This document shows positions 34,917-43,837 of a stretch of DNA of 64,000 nt, piece by piece. This stretch comes from CBDCKN01 sp965219035 (GTDB taxonomy: Bacteria > Gemmatimonadota > Gemmatimonadetes > Longimicrobiales > Gaopeijiaceae): NCBI GenBank assembly GCA_965219035.1, contig CBDCMR010000003.1:310001-374000 (forward strand), given 5' to 3'. Position numbers and translations under genes: made by a program. The notes under the pieces were generated by a model that had not been told where the DNA came from, did no database searches, and saw only the letters and a list, made by a program, of their open reading frames with translations. How positions within the stretch are numbered: position 1 is the first letter of the stretch; each line of letters begins with the position of its first letter.

Positions 34917-35333
34917 TCAGATCGTGCCCGACTCGTGCATGAGGGCCAGGACGTTCCCCTCGGAATCGTGGAAGAAGGCCATGAAGAGCTCGTAGTCGTC
35001 GGTGCGATGAATGACGTGGGGCTCGCCCACGAACTCGACACCGGCATCCCGGAGGCTCTCGTACGACTCGTGGATGTCGGCGACGCGGAAGTAGAGGACG
35101 GAGGACGAGCGCTCCACGCCCTCGGGCGCGCTGAGCATCAGCCGGATCCCGCTCAGATCGAAGAAGGCCAGTCCCGGGGGGGCGTCGAAGAGAAAGCGGA
35201 CGCCGAGGACGTCACGATAGAACGCCGTTGCCCGTTCGATGTCGTCCACGGTGAGGGCGATCTGCCCGAGCTCCGAGAGTCCCCGGGACGGGTTGTCGGC
35301 TCCAATTCCGGGTTCATCCCTGGATTCGTTCAT
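34917..35333 (-). CDS. Single-domain VOC (glyoxalase/bleomycin-resistance-like) protein
   Basis: The 138-residue product starts at ATG 35333. One VOC module runs from QIALTVDDIERATAFYRDVL, through FFDLSGIRLMLSAPE and YFRVADIHESYESLRDAG, to FHDSEGNVLALMHES. It could bind a metal, antibiotic or metabolite. It is divergently transcribed from a MarR-type regulator, with a perfect palindrome between them, so it is probably the regulator's target (inference). Confidence 0.82.
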   Translation of the reverse strand: MNESRDEPGIGADNPSRGLSELGQIALTVDDIERATAFYRDVLGVRFLFDAPPGLAFFDLSGIRLMLSAPEGVERSSSVLYFRVADIHESYESLRDAGVEFVGEPHVIHRTDDYELFMAFFHDSEGNVLALMHESGTI

Positions 35334-35373
35334 GGTGGCTGCCCCAGCATGCGGTTGACGAGTTCGTCGAATG

Positions 35374-35392
35374 TATTTAGCTTGGCTAAATA
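35374..35392. promoter_or_regulatory. Palindromic operator between VOC and MarR genes
   Basis: TATTTAGC TTG GCTAAATA: a perfect 8-bp inverted repeat with a 3-bp spacer, AT-rich in GC-rich surroundings, in the divergent promoter region. This is the usual form of a MarR-family autoregulatory site. Confidence 0.65.
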
Positions 35393-35412
35393 AAATGAAT
35401 GGTCCACAGGAT

Positions 35413-35886
35413 ATGTCAAGAGCCCGGGACGATTCCGACGAGAGCCAGGAGGCGCAGACGGCCGACCGCCTCCACTCGGCGGCCATCCATCTTCTCCGGC
35501 GTCTCCGAACGCAGGACGATGCCCTGGGCCTGAGCGCTCCTCGCCTCTCGGCGCTTTCCGTCGTCATCTTCGGAGGACCGGTGACGATCACCCGACTCGC
35601 GGCGGCGGAGCAGGTGAGTCCGGCCACCATCTCCCGGATGGTCAAGGAGATGGAGTGGGAGGGCCTCGTCGAGCGCGTCCCCGACCCGGACGACGGGCGC
35701 GTCCAGCGCATCCGGGTTACGGAGAAGGGGGCCAGGCTTCTTCAGGAAGGACGAAGACGGAGGGTGGCCGTCCTGTCCACCATGCTTGAGGCGCTCCCAG
35801 CGGCAGATCGCCGCATTCTGGGGCGGGCGGCCCGGGTTCTCGAGCGGCTCACGCTCCCCAAGGACCACCCGGGACAGCAGGGCTGA
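35413..35886 (+). CDS. MarR-family transcriptional regulator
   Basis: A winged-helix regulator of 157 residues from ATG 35413. The dimerisation helix is RLHSAAIHLLRRLRTQDDAL, the recognition region ITRLAAAEQVSPATISRMVK, and the wing LVERVPDPDDGRVQRIRVTEKG (DxRxxxxxxT typical of MarR). Earlier ATGs (35395, 35371) are in frame, but 35371 would place the operator inside the gene. It probably represses itself and the divergent VOC gene; the ligand is unknown. Confidence 0.87.
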   Translation: MSRARDDSDESQEAQTADRLHSAAIHLLRRLRTQDDALGLSAPRLSALSVVIFGGPVTITRLAAAEQVSPATISRMVKEMEWEGLVERVPDPDDGRVQRIRVTEKGARLLQEGRRRRVAVLSTMLEALPAADRRILGRAARVLERLTLPKDHPGQQG

Positions 35887-35931
35887 GGCTCGCGACTCCT
35901 GACGGGCATCGACAGCGGGTCCGAGGCGTTG

Positions 35932-36981
35932 TCAATCGAGGTCGTCCTCGTCGGCGCCTGACCCGGTCGCGCTGAAGAGCTCGGAACCGTAGGCGAAGAG
36001 TGCAGGGGTCCCCCCCGTGTGCAGAAAGACGACGGGCTCGGGGCCCACCGTGCCTCGTCGCACGATATCCAGGAATCCGGCGAAGGCCTTGCCCGTGTAC
36101 ACGGGATCCAGGAGCAGCGCTTCCGTCCGGGCCGCCAGGAGCATGGCCTCGGTCCCGGACTCGGTCAGGCGGCCGTATGCCGGCCCCAGGAAGTCGTCGG
36201 TGACCAGGACTTCGTCCTCCTCGACGACACCGACACAGTCAAGGAGCTCCTCCGTCTTCCGCACGACTCGGACGACGCGTCCCCTCTGTGCCTCGCGCCC
36301 CCGGCGGACGCAGATCCCGTGGACCTGGATGTCGCGACGACCCTGGGCTCTGAGTCCAACGAGCATGCCGGCGTGGGTAGCCGCGCTGCCGCTGGCGAGC
36401 ACGATGGTCGTCAAGGGCACCTGCATCTGCTCGGCCTGCTGGACGATCTCCGCCGCGGCATCCACGTATCCCAGAGCCCCCAGCGGCTCGTGTTCTTCGC
36501 CAAGGTAGATCAGGTACGGGCGCTCGCCCCGCTTCTTCAACTCCGCCGCGATCTCGGTGAGAGCGCTGTCCGCCCCTGCTTCGTCCTCCCCCTCGGGGTA
36601 GGTATACAGGTGGGCCCCCAGGAGTCGATCCAGCAGGACGTTCCCCGATCCGTGGTAGGCCTCCCCCATCCCGGGAACCCGGTCCTCGAGTTGGATGTGG
36701 CAGCCCAGTCCCAGCTTGGCGGCGGCGGCGGCCACGGTGCGGGCGTAGTTGGACTGCACGGCTCCCGTGATGAGAACGGTGGTGGCGCCAATCTCGACCG
36801 CATCGCCGAAGTAGAACTCGAGCTGACGTGCCTTGTTGCCACCCATGGCGAGGCCCGTGCAGTCGTCCCGCTTCACGAACAGGCTGGGCCCGCCCAGGAG
36901 CTGGGAGAGGTTGGGCATGGGCTCCAGGGGAGTGGGTCGATGGGCCAACTCGACCCGGGGGAAGTCCGAGAGTGGACGCAT
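35932..36981 (-). CDS. dcyD: D-cysteine desulfhydrase/ACC-deaminase-like PLP enzyme
   Basis: The 349-residue fold-type II PLP enzyme has the lysine motif LAMGGNKARQLEFYFGDA, AVQSNYARTVAAAAAKLG, VLASGSAATHAGMLVG and FLHTGGTPALFAYG. This is the DcyD/ACC-deaminase branch, which degrades D-cysteine (to pyruvate, sulfide and ammonia) or related D-amino acids. Next in the same direction (10 bases) is a TauE/SafE permease that could export the sulfur product (inference). The symbol is by family resemblance only. Confidence 0.78.
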   Translation of the reverse strand: MRPLSDFPRVELAHRPTPLEPMPNLSQLLGGPSLFVKRDDCTGLAMGGNKARQLEFYFGDAVEIGATTVLITGAVQSNYARTVAAAAAKLGLGCHIQLEDRVPGMGEAYHGSGNVLLDRLLGAHLYTYPEGEDEAGADSALTEIAAELKKRGERPYLIYLGEEHEPLGALGYVDAAAEIVQQAEQMQVPLTTIVLASGSAATHAGMLVGLRAQGRRDIQVHGICVRRGREAQRGRVVRVVRKTEELLDCVGVVEEDEVLVTDDFLGPAYGRLTESGTEAMLLAARTEALLLDPVYTGKAFAGFLDIVRRGTVGPEPVVFLHTGGTPALFAYGSELFSATGSGADEDDLD

Positions 36982-36991
36982 GATACCTAGT

Positions 36992-37798
36992 CTAGCCGGT
37001 GAGTGTGGTGATCAGCATGTATGAGCCAGTGGCCGCCAACAGAAGGAGCACGAAGCGTCGGAAGAGGATCTCGCCGATGTGCCGGGCCCAGGCGTGACCG
37101 AGGGCGGCCCCTGCCCACGCCAGAGGCACCAGCGCGGCAGCGGTGATCCAAACGCGCCCGGGGATCCCCACCGTGACTGACTGGAGTAGTAGCGCCGCCA
37201 CATAGAGAGCGGTGAACAGGGTGAGCGACACGGCCCGGAACATCGCCTTGTCGATCCCGATGGCGGTGAGATAAAGGACCAGAACCGGTCCCGGCATACC
37301 GAGGGCCGCCGTCATGACGCCGGCAACGGTTCCAACCGCGAACACAGACTGGGATCGATACGGGGCTGAACCGCCGGCGGGTGGGGAACCGCCGGCGGAG
37401 AGAGAATCGGCGGCGTCTGAGGAACCGTCTCCCGATCCCGTGGCGAGCATCGGGGCCTTCTGCCAGGCCAGGGCCACCGTGAAGACCAGGATCACCACCG
37501 CTACGGCCAGATATATGACTGTCAGGTTCGCGTACGCGAAGGCCGCGACGCCCACCGGCACCCCGACAACCGCTCCCGCCATGAGGAGGCGCCAGAGCGC
37601 GAGAGGAACGTCCTTCCAGAGGTGCAAGCACAGCGAACCGCAGATCACCATGTTGAGCACCAGGAGGACCTGCACCGCTTCTGCCGACTGGAGGATCAGG
37701 AGGAAGAAGGAGACGGCCAGCAGCGTGAACGCGAAGCCGACGGCACCCTGAACCGCGGCTGCGAGCAAGGTGACCAAGCCCAGCTGAGCCCAGTCCAT
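36992..37798 (-). CDS. TauE/SafE-family sulfite/anion permease
   Basis: A 268-residue protein of about eight spans in two repeats: GLVTLLAAAVQGAVGFAFTL and the later GTVAGVMTAALGMPGPVLVL carry the TauE/SafE glycine-rich motifs. A central polar linker (Gly/Ser-rich, about 125-150) separates the halves. ATG 37798 is chosen because AGGAG lies 9 bases upstream; ATG 37846 would overlap the upstream gene. Members move sulfite, sulfoacetate or other small anions. Confidence 0.82.
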   Translation of the reverse strand: MDWAQLGLVTLLAAAVQGAVGFAFTLLAVSFFLLILQSAEAVQVLLVLNMVICGSLCLHLWKDVPLALWRLLMAGAVVGVPVGVAAFAYANLTVIYLAVAVVILVFTVALAWQKAPMLATGSGDGSSDAADSLSAGGSPPAGGSAPYRSQSVFAVGTVAGVMTAALGMPGPVLVLYLTAIGIDKAMFRAVSLTLFTALYVAALLLQSVTVGIPGRVWITAAALVPLAWAGAALGHAWARHIGEILFRRFVLLLLAATGSYMLITTLTG

Positions 37799-37812
37799 CA
37801 GCCCGAGGGCTC

Positions 37813-38616
37813 CTATGGCCCGCTCTCTTCCCGTCGCTTTGCCCATCCTTCGATGAGCTCGTGAATCCGCGCCACGCCGTCGGTCAAGGCCGCGGGACCG
37901 GGCTGCAGGATGAGGGTGGATTTGATCTCGTAGACGTCGTCGGTTCGCACCGCGGGAATGTCCGCCCATCCCGGCCGCGCCACCAGCTTCTCCTTGCGGA
38001 ACTTCCGCCCGCACCAGGAGCCGATGATGATGTCCGGGGAGCGGCGGACGACCTCCTCCGGATCGGCGACGATCCGATCCTTCGCCAGGGGTGATGCGGC
38101 CAGCTCAGGGAAGCAGTCCTCTCCTCCCGCCTGCTCGATCAACTCCGAGACCCAGCGGATTCCCGAGATGAGGGGATCGTACCACTCCTCGAAGTAGACC
38201 CGGGGACGGGCGGGGAGGGCCTTCGCACGCTCGCGGATCTTCGCCAGCCCCTCGTCGAGCTCCTCCGCGAGGCTCCCGCCTTTCTCGTCGCAGCCGATCA
38301 TGGCTCCGAGGGTACGGATCATGCGCAGGATGTCTTGGACGCTCCGGTGATTGAAGACGTGGACCTCAACCCCGCGGCGGATCAGCTCTGCGGCGATGTC
38401 GGCCTGGATGTCGGAGAAGCCCAGGACGAGGTCGGGGTCTAGATCCAGAATCTGGTCGATCTTGGCACTGATGAAGGCAGAGACCTTCGGCTTTTCCTTT
38501 CTGGCCTGGGGAGGGCGCACGGTGAAGCCGGAGATTCCGACGATGCGCCAATCCTCCTCCATTATATAGAGGGCTTCCGTGGTCTCCTCGGTGAGGCAGA
38601 CGATGCGTTCGTACAT
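37813..38616 (-). CDS. BtuF-like periplasmic-binding-fold protein without signal peptide
   Basis: The 267-residue class III binding-protein fold shows RIVCLTEETTEALYIMEEDW, KIDQILDLDPDLVLGFSDIQ, FEEWYDPLISGIRWVSELIE and SPDIIIGSWCGRKF. This matches cobalamin/iron-chelate binding proteins (BtuF/FecB). It lacks a signal peptide or lipobox, and no ABC permease or ATPase genes are adjacent, so it may be a cytoplasmic orphan of the family, as seen in several environmental genomes. It is the first gene of a unit with the permease and DcyD-like genes. Confidence 0.75.
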   Translation of the reverse strand: MYERIVCLTEETTEALYIMEEDWRIVGISGFTVRPPQARKEKPKVSAFISAKIDQILDLDPDLVLGFSDIQADIAAELIRRGVEVHVFNHRSVQDILRMIRTLGAMIGCDEKGGSLAEELDEGLAKIRERAKALPARPRVYFEEWYDPLISGIRWVSELIEQAGGEDCFPELAASPLAKDRIVADPEEVVRRSPDIIIGSWCGRKFRKEKLVARPGWADIPAVRTDDVYEIKSTLILQPGPAALTDGVARIHELIEGWAKRREESGP

Positions 38617-38787
38617 CGAGCGGGTCAGGACTCCGGGGCGTCGATCGGGTGTCTTTTTCGCAGGTCAGGTCGTAACATGCCCCCTGGCACCCGCCCTCCG
38701 CCATGTGGACGACCGAGAAGTCGCTTGCAGACTGATGAAGAAGTAAATACATCCCGTCGAGAGAAAGCCGATTCAAAGAGGTGAACG

Positions 38788-40122
38788 ATGAAGACGAACA
38801 GAATATTGATGCTTGAGGCCACGCTGGCGGGCCTGGTCCTCTTCGCCACGAGCTCCGCGCTCGCCGCACAGGAGAACGCCGAAGTGCGCGGGAGCGACAA
38901 CATCGAAGTGGTGGCGCACGTTCCCATGGGGGCGGAGGGGAGCGTGTCCGACATCGAGATCTCCCAGGACATGGACCGTCCGTACGTGTACCTTGGCCGC
39001 GAGGTGTTCGGGGATATCTCTGGGATGGAGCGTGGCATCGACGTCATCGACATCCGTGATCCCGAGAACCCCGAGGTGATCGTACAGTGGAGGATCGAGG
39101 ACTCGGAGCTCCATGTGGGGGCCGGCGGGAAGGACCTCAAGGAGTTCAAATGGAACGACCGCTACTACGTGGTCCTCTCCACCCAGTTCCGGCAGGGAGG
39201 GCCCGACTACGACCTGGGTGCCATCATCTTCGACGTGACCGGACTCCCGGACGCCTCGAGGTTCCGGGAGGTGGCTCGCATCCAGGGCCCCCAAGAGCTG
39301 GGGGGCTTCCACAACATCTTCGTCTACAAGCACAGCAACGGCCGGGTGCTCCTCTTCACGACGACCACGACGCCCTTCTCCCACGTGTACGATCTGGGAT
39401 ACGTCGTGGAGGGCCGTGGCGATGAGGCGCTGGTGGCTCGGGTGCCCGTCCCGGCTCCCGACGCCCGTAGCTACCACGACTTCTACACGGCCTACCACGC
39501 CGACAGCGAGGAAGACCGCTTCTACGGTGGCGGCACCGGTGGCTATTACGTCTACAACGTGACCGATCTGGAGAACCCTGAGCTCCTGGTGAGCCTCACG
39601 GGCATCCGAGGTGTCGAGTACGGTCACACCTTCACGCCTTCGGCGGACGGCCGCTACGTCGTGGCCGAGACCGAGTACCAGTACGCGCCGCTACGTATCT
39701 TCGACTTACAGCCGGGGCTGGACGGTGAGGTGGCGAACATCAACCGGCCCATCTCGGCCTGGACGGCCAACTGGGAGCACCTGGTGCACAATCACGAGGT
39801 GCGCTGGCCCTTCGTCTTCGTGTCCGGATACTGGGACGGACTGCAGGTCTTCAGCCTCCAAGACCCCAAGAACCCCAAGACGATTGCGCACTACGACACC
39901 TTCCTCGAGCATGACGAAAGCTCGATCATGAACGGCGCCTGGGGCGTGGACGTACGCAACGCAGACGGCCTGATCGTGATCTCCGACATGGCGACGGGCT
40001 TCTGGGCCTTTCGGATGGAGGGTTTCAGCGGCTGGAACGGCCTGGACTGGGGCTATCCGAACATCTCCAGCGTCCAGGACTGGGAGAACGGGCCGGCCGT
40101 GCAAGCCCGCACGCGAAACTAG
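38788..40122 (+). CDS. Secreted LVIVD-repeat (choice-of-anchor-like) protein
   Basis: The 444-residue precursor has a signal peptide (LVLFATSSALAAQ) and repeated beta-blades with the D(I/V)xDPENPE pattern (VIDIRDPENPEVIVQW, VYNVTDLENPELLVSL, VFSLQDPKNPKTIAHY), as in LVIVD/beta-propeller proteins. His-rich stretches (GGFHNIFVYKH, HLVHNHEVRW) may bind metal. The gene has GAGGTG before the ATG. Extracellular function is unknown; a similar fold occurs in the larger protein at 45732. Confidence 0.75.
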   Translation: MKTNRILMLEATLAGLVLFATSSALAAQENAEVRGSDNIEVVAHVPMGAEGSVSDIEISQDMDRPYVYLGREVFGDISGMERGIDVIDIRDPENPEVIVQWRIEDSELHVGAGGKDLKEFKWNDRYYVVLSTQFRQGGPDYDLGAIIFDVTGLPDASRFREVARIQGPQELGGFHNIFVYKHSNGRVLLFTTTTTPFSHVYDLGYVVEGRGDEALVARVPVPAPDARSYHDFYTAYHADSEEDRFYGGGTGGYYVYNVTDLENPELLVSLTGIRGVEYGHTFTPSADGRYVVAETEYQYAPLRIFDLQPGLDGEVANINRPISAWTANWEHLVHNHEVRWPFVFVSGYWDGLQVFSLQDPKNPKTIAHYDTFLEHDESSIMNGAWGVDVRNADGLIVISDMATGFWAFRMEGFSGWNGLDWGYPNISSVQDWENGPAVQARTRN

Positions 40123-40301
40123 TGGAGGCTGGACAGTCATTTGCTCGCCAAGGCGTTGAAGTCTCATTCGCTAGGATGATCATCTCCGCCAACGGTGGAG
40201 ATGACGCTTGGAACGGCAGAGTCTGGTGGGGACGCATCAGACCAGAGTTCCGATCCAGCCAGGTAGGCTCTGGGCGCACACACGGTCCCATGGAGGGCCC
40301 T

Positions 40302-40661
40302 ATGTGGCACAAGCACGCAGACGACGTCCCGGCGGAGCCCGTGGGGGCAGGCTCCGGGACCGTTCGGCAGGTTCTCATCAGCCCCGACGAGGGAACCAAC
40401 TTCGCCATGCGCCGCTTCATCATGGAGTCGGGTGGCGGCATGCCGAAGCACACGAACACCGTGGAGCACGAGCAGTACGTGCTCCGGGGCCATGCCCGCA
40501 TCGGGATCGGGGACGAGGTCATCGAGGTGAAGCGGGACGACGTCCTCTTCATCCCGGCGGGCGTGCCGCACTGGTACGAGTCCCTCGGGCCCGAAGCGTT
40601 CGAGTTCCTGTGCATCGTTCCCAACGGTCCCGATGAGATTCGGCTCGTCGAGGACGAATAG
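40302..40661 (+). CDS. Small cupin-domain protein
   Basis: The 119-residue single cupin has the metal-binding first motif KHTNTVEHEQYVLRGHARI (His, His/Glu) and second motif DDVLFIPAGVPHWYESLG with a further His. ATG 40302 has GGAGGG 5 bases upstream; ATG 40290 is in frame. Small cupins act as isomerases, dioxygenases or sensors; no partner gene identifies the substrate. Confidence 0.8.
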   Translation: MWHKHADDVPAEPVGAGSGTVRQVLISPDEGTNFAMRRFIMESGGGMPKHTNTVEHEQYVLRGHARIGIGDEVIEVKRDDVLFIPAGVPHWYESLGPEAFEFLCIVPNGPDEIRLVEDE

Positions 40662-40681
40662 GTCGCCCTTGGGCCGGCTCG

Positions 40682-40885
40682 GGGTGCCATGAGGGCCTCT
40701 GGGCCGACACCTATGCGGCGACCGACGAGGAGGAGTATTGGGCCGAGGGCGTGCAGTCCTGGTTCGACTCCAACCAGCTCCCCCAGCCCGGCATCCACAA
40801 CCACGTGAACAGCCGGAGCGAGTTCCGGGAGCACGATCCCCGGCTCCACGCCCTCATCGCCCGCTTCTTTGCCGACAGCAACTGA
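40682..40885 (+). pseudogene. C-terminal remnant of a large metalloprotease-like protein
   Basis: The frame ending at TGA 40883-40885 reads HEGLWADTYAATDEEEYWAE, then GVQSWFDSNQLPQPGIHNHV and REHDPRLHALIARFFADSN. The EYWAEGVQ-WFD pattern is that of the last section of secreted zinc-peptidase-like proteins whose HExxH lies upstream. No upstream domain exists here, since the cupin stop is 25 bases away. The fragment is coding-like but has no start, so I treat it as debris. Confidence 0.45.
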
Positions 40886-40989
40886 AGACCCCTCTGCGAT
40901 TGAGCTCGACCGCGGGCCTTGTGCCCCCCCGTGCCTCCCGCGCAGGTTGGTCCTCTCGCTTGATCCAGTAGCCGCGAACCCGAGGCGAT

Positions 40990-42405
40990 ATGGAGACTAT
41001 CGGATGGCTCTCGATCCTCCCACCCGTCGTGGCCATCGCGTTGGCCATCAAGACTCGAGAGGTCTACATCTCCCTCGCCCTGTTCGTATGGCTGGGCTGG
41101 ACCATCCTGAACTCCTGGAATCCGATCCTGGGGCTCGTGGAGGGCGTAAACACCTTCCTGGCCGCCATCACGAGCCCGGGCAACGCGCGCACGCTGCTCT
41201 TCTCGGCCCTGATCGGTGCAATCATCACCCTGACGCAGGCGTCGGGGGGCATGGAAGGGTTCATCAATTGGGTCGAAGAGCGGCAGCTGGGGAAGAGCCG
41301 CCGCACGGTGCGCCTCTTCGGGATCGGGACGAGCATGGTCCTCTTCCTCGAGTCGAACTTCGGGCTCCTGATGGCGGGGGCTGTCTCCCGGCCGCTCTTC
41401 GACCGGGCCAAGGTCTCCCGTGAGAAGCTGAGCTACATCCTGGACGCCACCTGCGCCCCCAAGCAGCTCCTAATCCCCATCAATGCGTGGGGCGCCTACA
41501 TCGTCACGTTGCTGGCGGCGCAGAACATGCCCGAGCCCAACCGGATTCTGATCTCGGCATTGACGCTCAACTTCTACGCGATCTTGGCCATCATTCTGGT
41601 CTTCTTCGTGGGGGTCACGGACTGGAACATAGGGCCCATGCGTGAGGCCGAGCGCCGCATCCAGGAGGAGGGCAAGCTCCTGAGGGACGGCGCCGAGCCC
41701 ATGATGTCGTCCGACGTCAGCATGCTTGCCGCGAAGGAGGGTGTGCCGAAGCGGGCGGTGAACATGCTTCTCCCCATCATCGCCATGGTTGCGACGGTCC
41801 CATATGTGCTCTGGCTCACAGGTGACGGCGTGATCCTGAACGGCAGCGGGTCCGACGCCGTGCTCTGGGGCGTCATCGTGGGCATCCTTCTGGGTACCGT
41901 CATGTACCGGCTTCAAGGGATCATGACGTTCCGCGAGGTTACGAGCTACACCATCAAGGGCATCCAGGGGCTGACGCCGGTGGTCATCGTCCTGGCCCTG
42001 GCTTTCTCCATCGCGGGAACCCAGCAGGCACTGGGGACGGGCATCTGGCTGGCTCAGGTTGCCCAGGCCAGGGTGAACCCGGGCTTCGTGCCGGGCATCC
42101 TCTTCGTCATCGCGTGCATCATGGCATTCTCCACCGGAACGTCCTGGGGGACCTTCGCCATCATGATCCCCATCGTAGTGCCCATGGCCGAGCTACTCGA
42201 GCTGCACCTGGGCCTCACGTTGGCGGCGGCCCTCGGCGGGGGGATCTTCGGGGATCACTGCTCGCCCATCTCGGACAGCACCATCGTGGCCTCAATGGCG
42301 TCGGCCACGGACCACATCGACCACGTTCGGACGCAGCTCCCCTACGCGGTCCTGGCGGCGGCGGGTGCGCTTGTGCTCTTCCTGGGAGCCGGCTTCGTCC
42401 TGTAG
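40990..42405 (+). CDS. NhaC-type Na+/H+ antiporter family permease
   Basis: The 471-residue membrane protein has about 11-12 spans. NhaC-family features are SALIGAIITLTQASGGMEGF, LLIPINAWGAYIVTLLAAQN, FSTGTSWGTFAIMIPIVVPM and GGGIFGDHCSPISDSTIVAS, the last two forming the ion-binding core. It likely exchanges Na+ for H+, or an organic anion in some members. The gene is convergent with a sugar dehydrogenase gene 6 bases away. Confidence 0.85.
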   Translation: METIGWLSILPPVVAIALAIKTREVYISLALFVWLGWTILNSWNPILGLVEGVNTFLAAITSPGNARTLLFSALIGAIITLTQASGGMEGFINWVEERQLGKSRRTVRLFGIGTSMVLFLESNFGLLMAGAVSRPLFDRAKVSREKLSYILDATCAPKQLLIPINAWGAYIVTLLAAQNMPEPNRILISALTLNFYAILAIILVFFVGVTDWNIGPMREAERRIQEEGKLLRDGAEPMMSSDVSMLAAKEGVPKRAVNMLLPIIAMVATVPYVLWLTGDGVILNGSGSDAVLWGVIVGILLGTVMYRLQGIMTFREVTSYTIKGIQGLTPVVIVLALAFSIAGTQQALGTGIWLAQVAQARVNPGFVPGILFVIACIMAFSTGTSWGTFAIMIPIVVPMAELLELHLGLTLAAALGGGIFGDHCSPISDSTIVASMASATDHIDHVRTQLPYAVLAAAGALVLFLGAGFVL

Positions 42406-42411
42406 GCGGCC

Positions 42412-43686
42412 CTACCGGCGGTACATGATCCTCCAGATCCGTCCTCCGGCGTCGGCTGACACGTAGACCGAGCCGTCGGGGGCCTGGGCGAGACCCACCG
42501 GCCGGCTGTTCACGCTCCTGAAGCCGTCGGCGAAGACCTCGTAGCCTCCTGCGGCCATGTCGCCGTTCAGGGGAAGGAACGTGATGTTGTAGCCGGCCTG
42601 TGGCTCGGGATCCCGGTTCCACGATCCGTGGAAGGCGACGAAGACGCCGCTCCGGTATCGGTCCGGAAACTGCTCTCCCGTATAGAAGAGAAGTCCGTCG
42701 GGAGCCCAGTGACCCGGGAAGGCGAAGATGGGATCCTTGGCCGACTGGCATCGACCCCGCACCGTCCCGTCACCACCATATTCGGGGGCCAGCACCTTCC
42801 GACGCTCCAAGGGGTCGTAGAAGCAGTACGGCCAGCCGAAATCGTCGCCCCGCTCGATGCGGATGAGTTCCTCCCCCGGTTTCTCCGCTCCGGCGATCCG
42901 GTCGAAGTACTGTGGCCAGTTCTGGAAGAGCCGGTCCCGGCCGTGCACCACGGCATAGAGGCCCCCGCTCGTCGGGTGCAACCCGAGGGCCACGGCGTTC
43001 CGGATCCCCGTGCCGTACCGTTCCCCATCGGCCTGGGTCTGGCCGAGGCGGTCCGCGTCGAACCTCCACACTCCGGCCCTTCGCTCCAGCTCGGGGCAGG
43101 GGTCCAGACCCTCGTTGTTGGAGCGGAGGGAGCAAACGTTCGACGGCGAGCCGATGTTGACAAACAGGTTGCCCCGATCGTCGATGGCGATCGTCTTGGC
43201 GCGATGGCTGCCGGAGGCCGGGAGCCCCGAGACGACGGTCTCCGGCGAACCTGCCGGCTCGAGTCTGCCCGCCGGCAGCCGATAGCGGACCACCCGGTAG
43301 TTGTGCGCGAAGTACAGGTAGCCGTCGTGGAGGAGGATTCCTGTCCCGCCGGCATCTCCGAACGTGGCCCTTTGGTCGGCCAGACCGTCACCGTCCGTGT
43401 CCCGGAGGGCTACCACACCCCCGCCTCCGCTCCTCCTCGCTCCGAGCATCGCCACGAAGAGATCGCCGTTGGGCGCCACGGCCATGTGGCGCGGTCCCGG
43501 GAGGTCTTCCGCCACCACGACGGCGCAGAAGCCGTCCGGGAGGGTCAGCCCTCCGTTGTTCCGCGAGCACTCCTGTGCCGCCGCCGACGCTCCGGCCGTG
43601 GCCAGTGCCATTACGGCGGCCGAGGCGGCGCTCGCCACACGGATCCCATGTCCTAGCGATCGCCGCTCTGACTCGCTCATGGCCAT
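42412..43686 (-). CDS. Secreted PQQ-dependent sugar (sorbosone-type) dehydrogenase
   Basis: The 424-residue precursor has a signal peptide (Ala-rich, ending GASAAAQ). The beta-propeller of the glucose/sorbosone dehydrogenase family shows LPGPRHMAVAPNGDLFVAM, HRAKTIAIDDRGNLFVNIG, the conserved YGTGIRNAVALGLHP and GDDFGWPYCFYDP, then FVAFHGSWNR. It would oxidise aldoses in the periplasm using PQQ. Quinoprotein activity is by family; the substrate is unknown. TAG stop. Confidence 0.87.
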   Translation of the reverse strand: MAMSESERRSLGHGIRVASAASAAVMALATAGASAAAQECSRNNGGLTLPDGFCAVVVAEDLPGPRHMAVAPNGDLFVAMLGARRSGGGGVVALRDTDGDGLADQRATFGDAGGTGILLHDGYLYFAHNYRVVRYRLPAGRLEPAGSPETVVSGLPASGSHRAKTIAIDDRGNLFVNIGSPSNVCSLRSNNEGLDPCPELERRAGVWRFDADRLGQTQADGERYGTGIRNAVALGLHPTSGGLYAVVHGRDRLFQNWPQYFDRIAGAEKPGEELIRIERGDDFGWPYCFYDPLERRKVLAPEYGGDGTVRGRCQSAKDPIFAFPGHWAPDGLLFYTGEQFPDRYRSGVFVAFHGSWNRDPEPQAGYNITFLPLNGDMAAGGYEVFADGFRSVNSRPVGLAQAPDGSVYVSADAGGRIWRIMYRR

Positions 43687-43837
43687 TGTCCTACCCTCGT
43701 CCTCGATGATTCCCTACTCCCGATGATTCCGGTACCGGACAAGGTGCGTGGGGCGGTCGGCGATGAGCAAGACGGCGACGGCGCAAAGCCGCCGGGGGTT
43801 GGAACGGCCACCCCCGAAGCGCCAGCGGGTTCCCGAG

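Noticed and set aside
33678..35393. 571-codon plus-strand frame across the YfcC and VOC genes
   Set aside because: Composition (His/Glu/Arg/Gly-rich, no hydrophobic core) is that of an antisense shadow; both opposite genes have strong family motifs.
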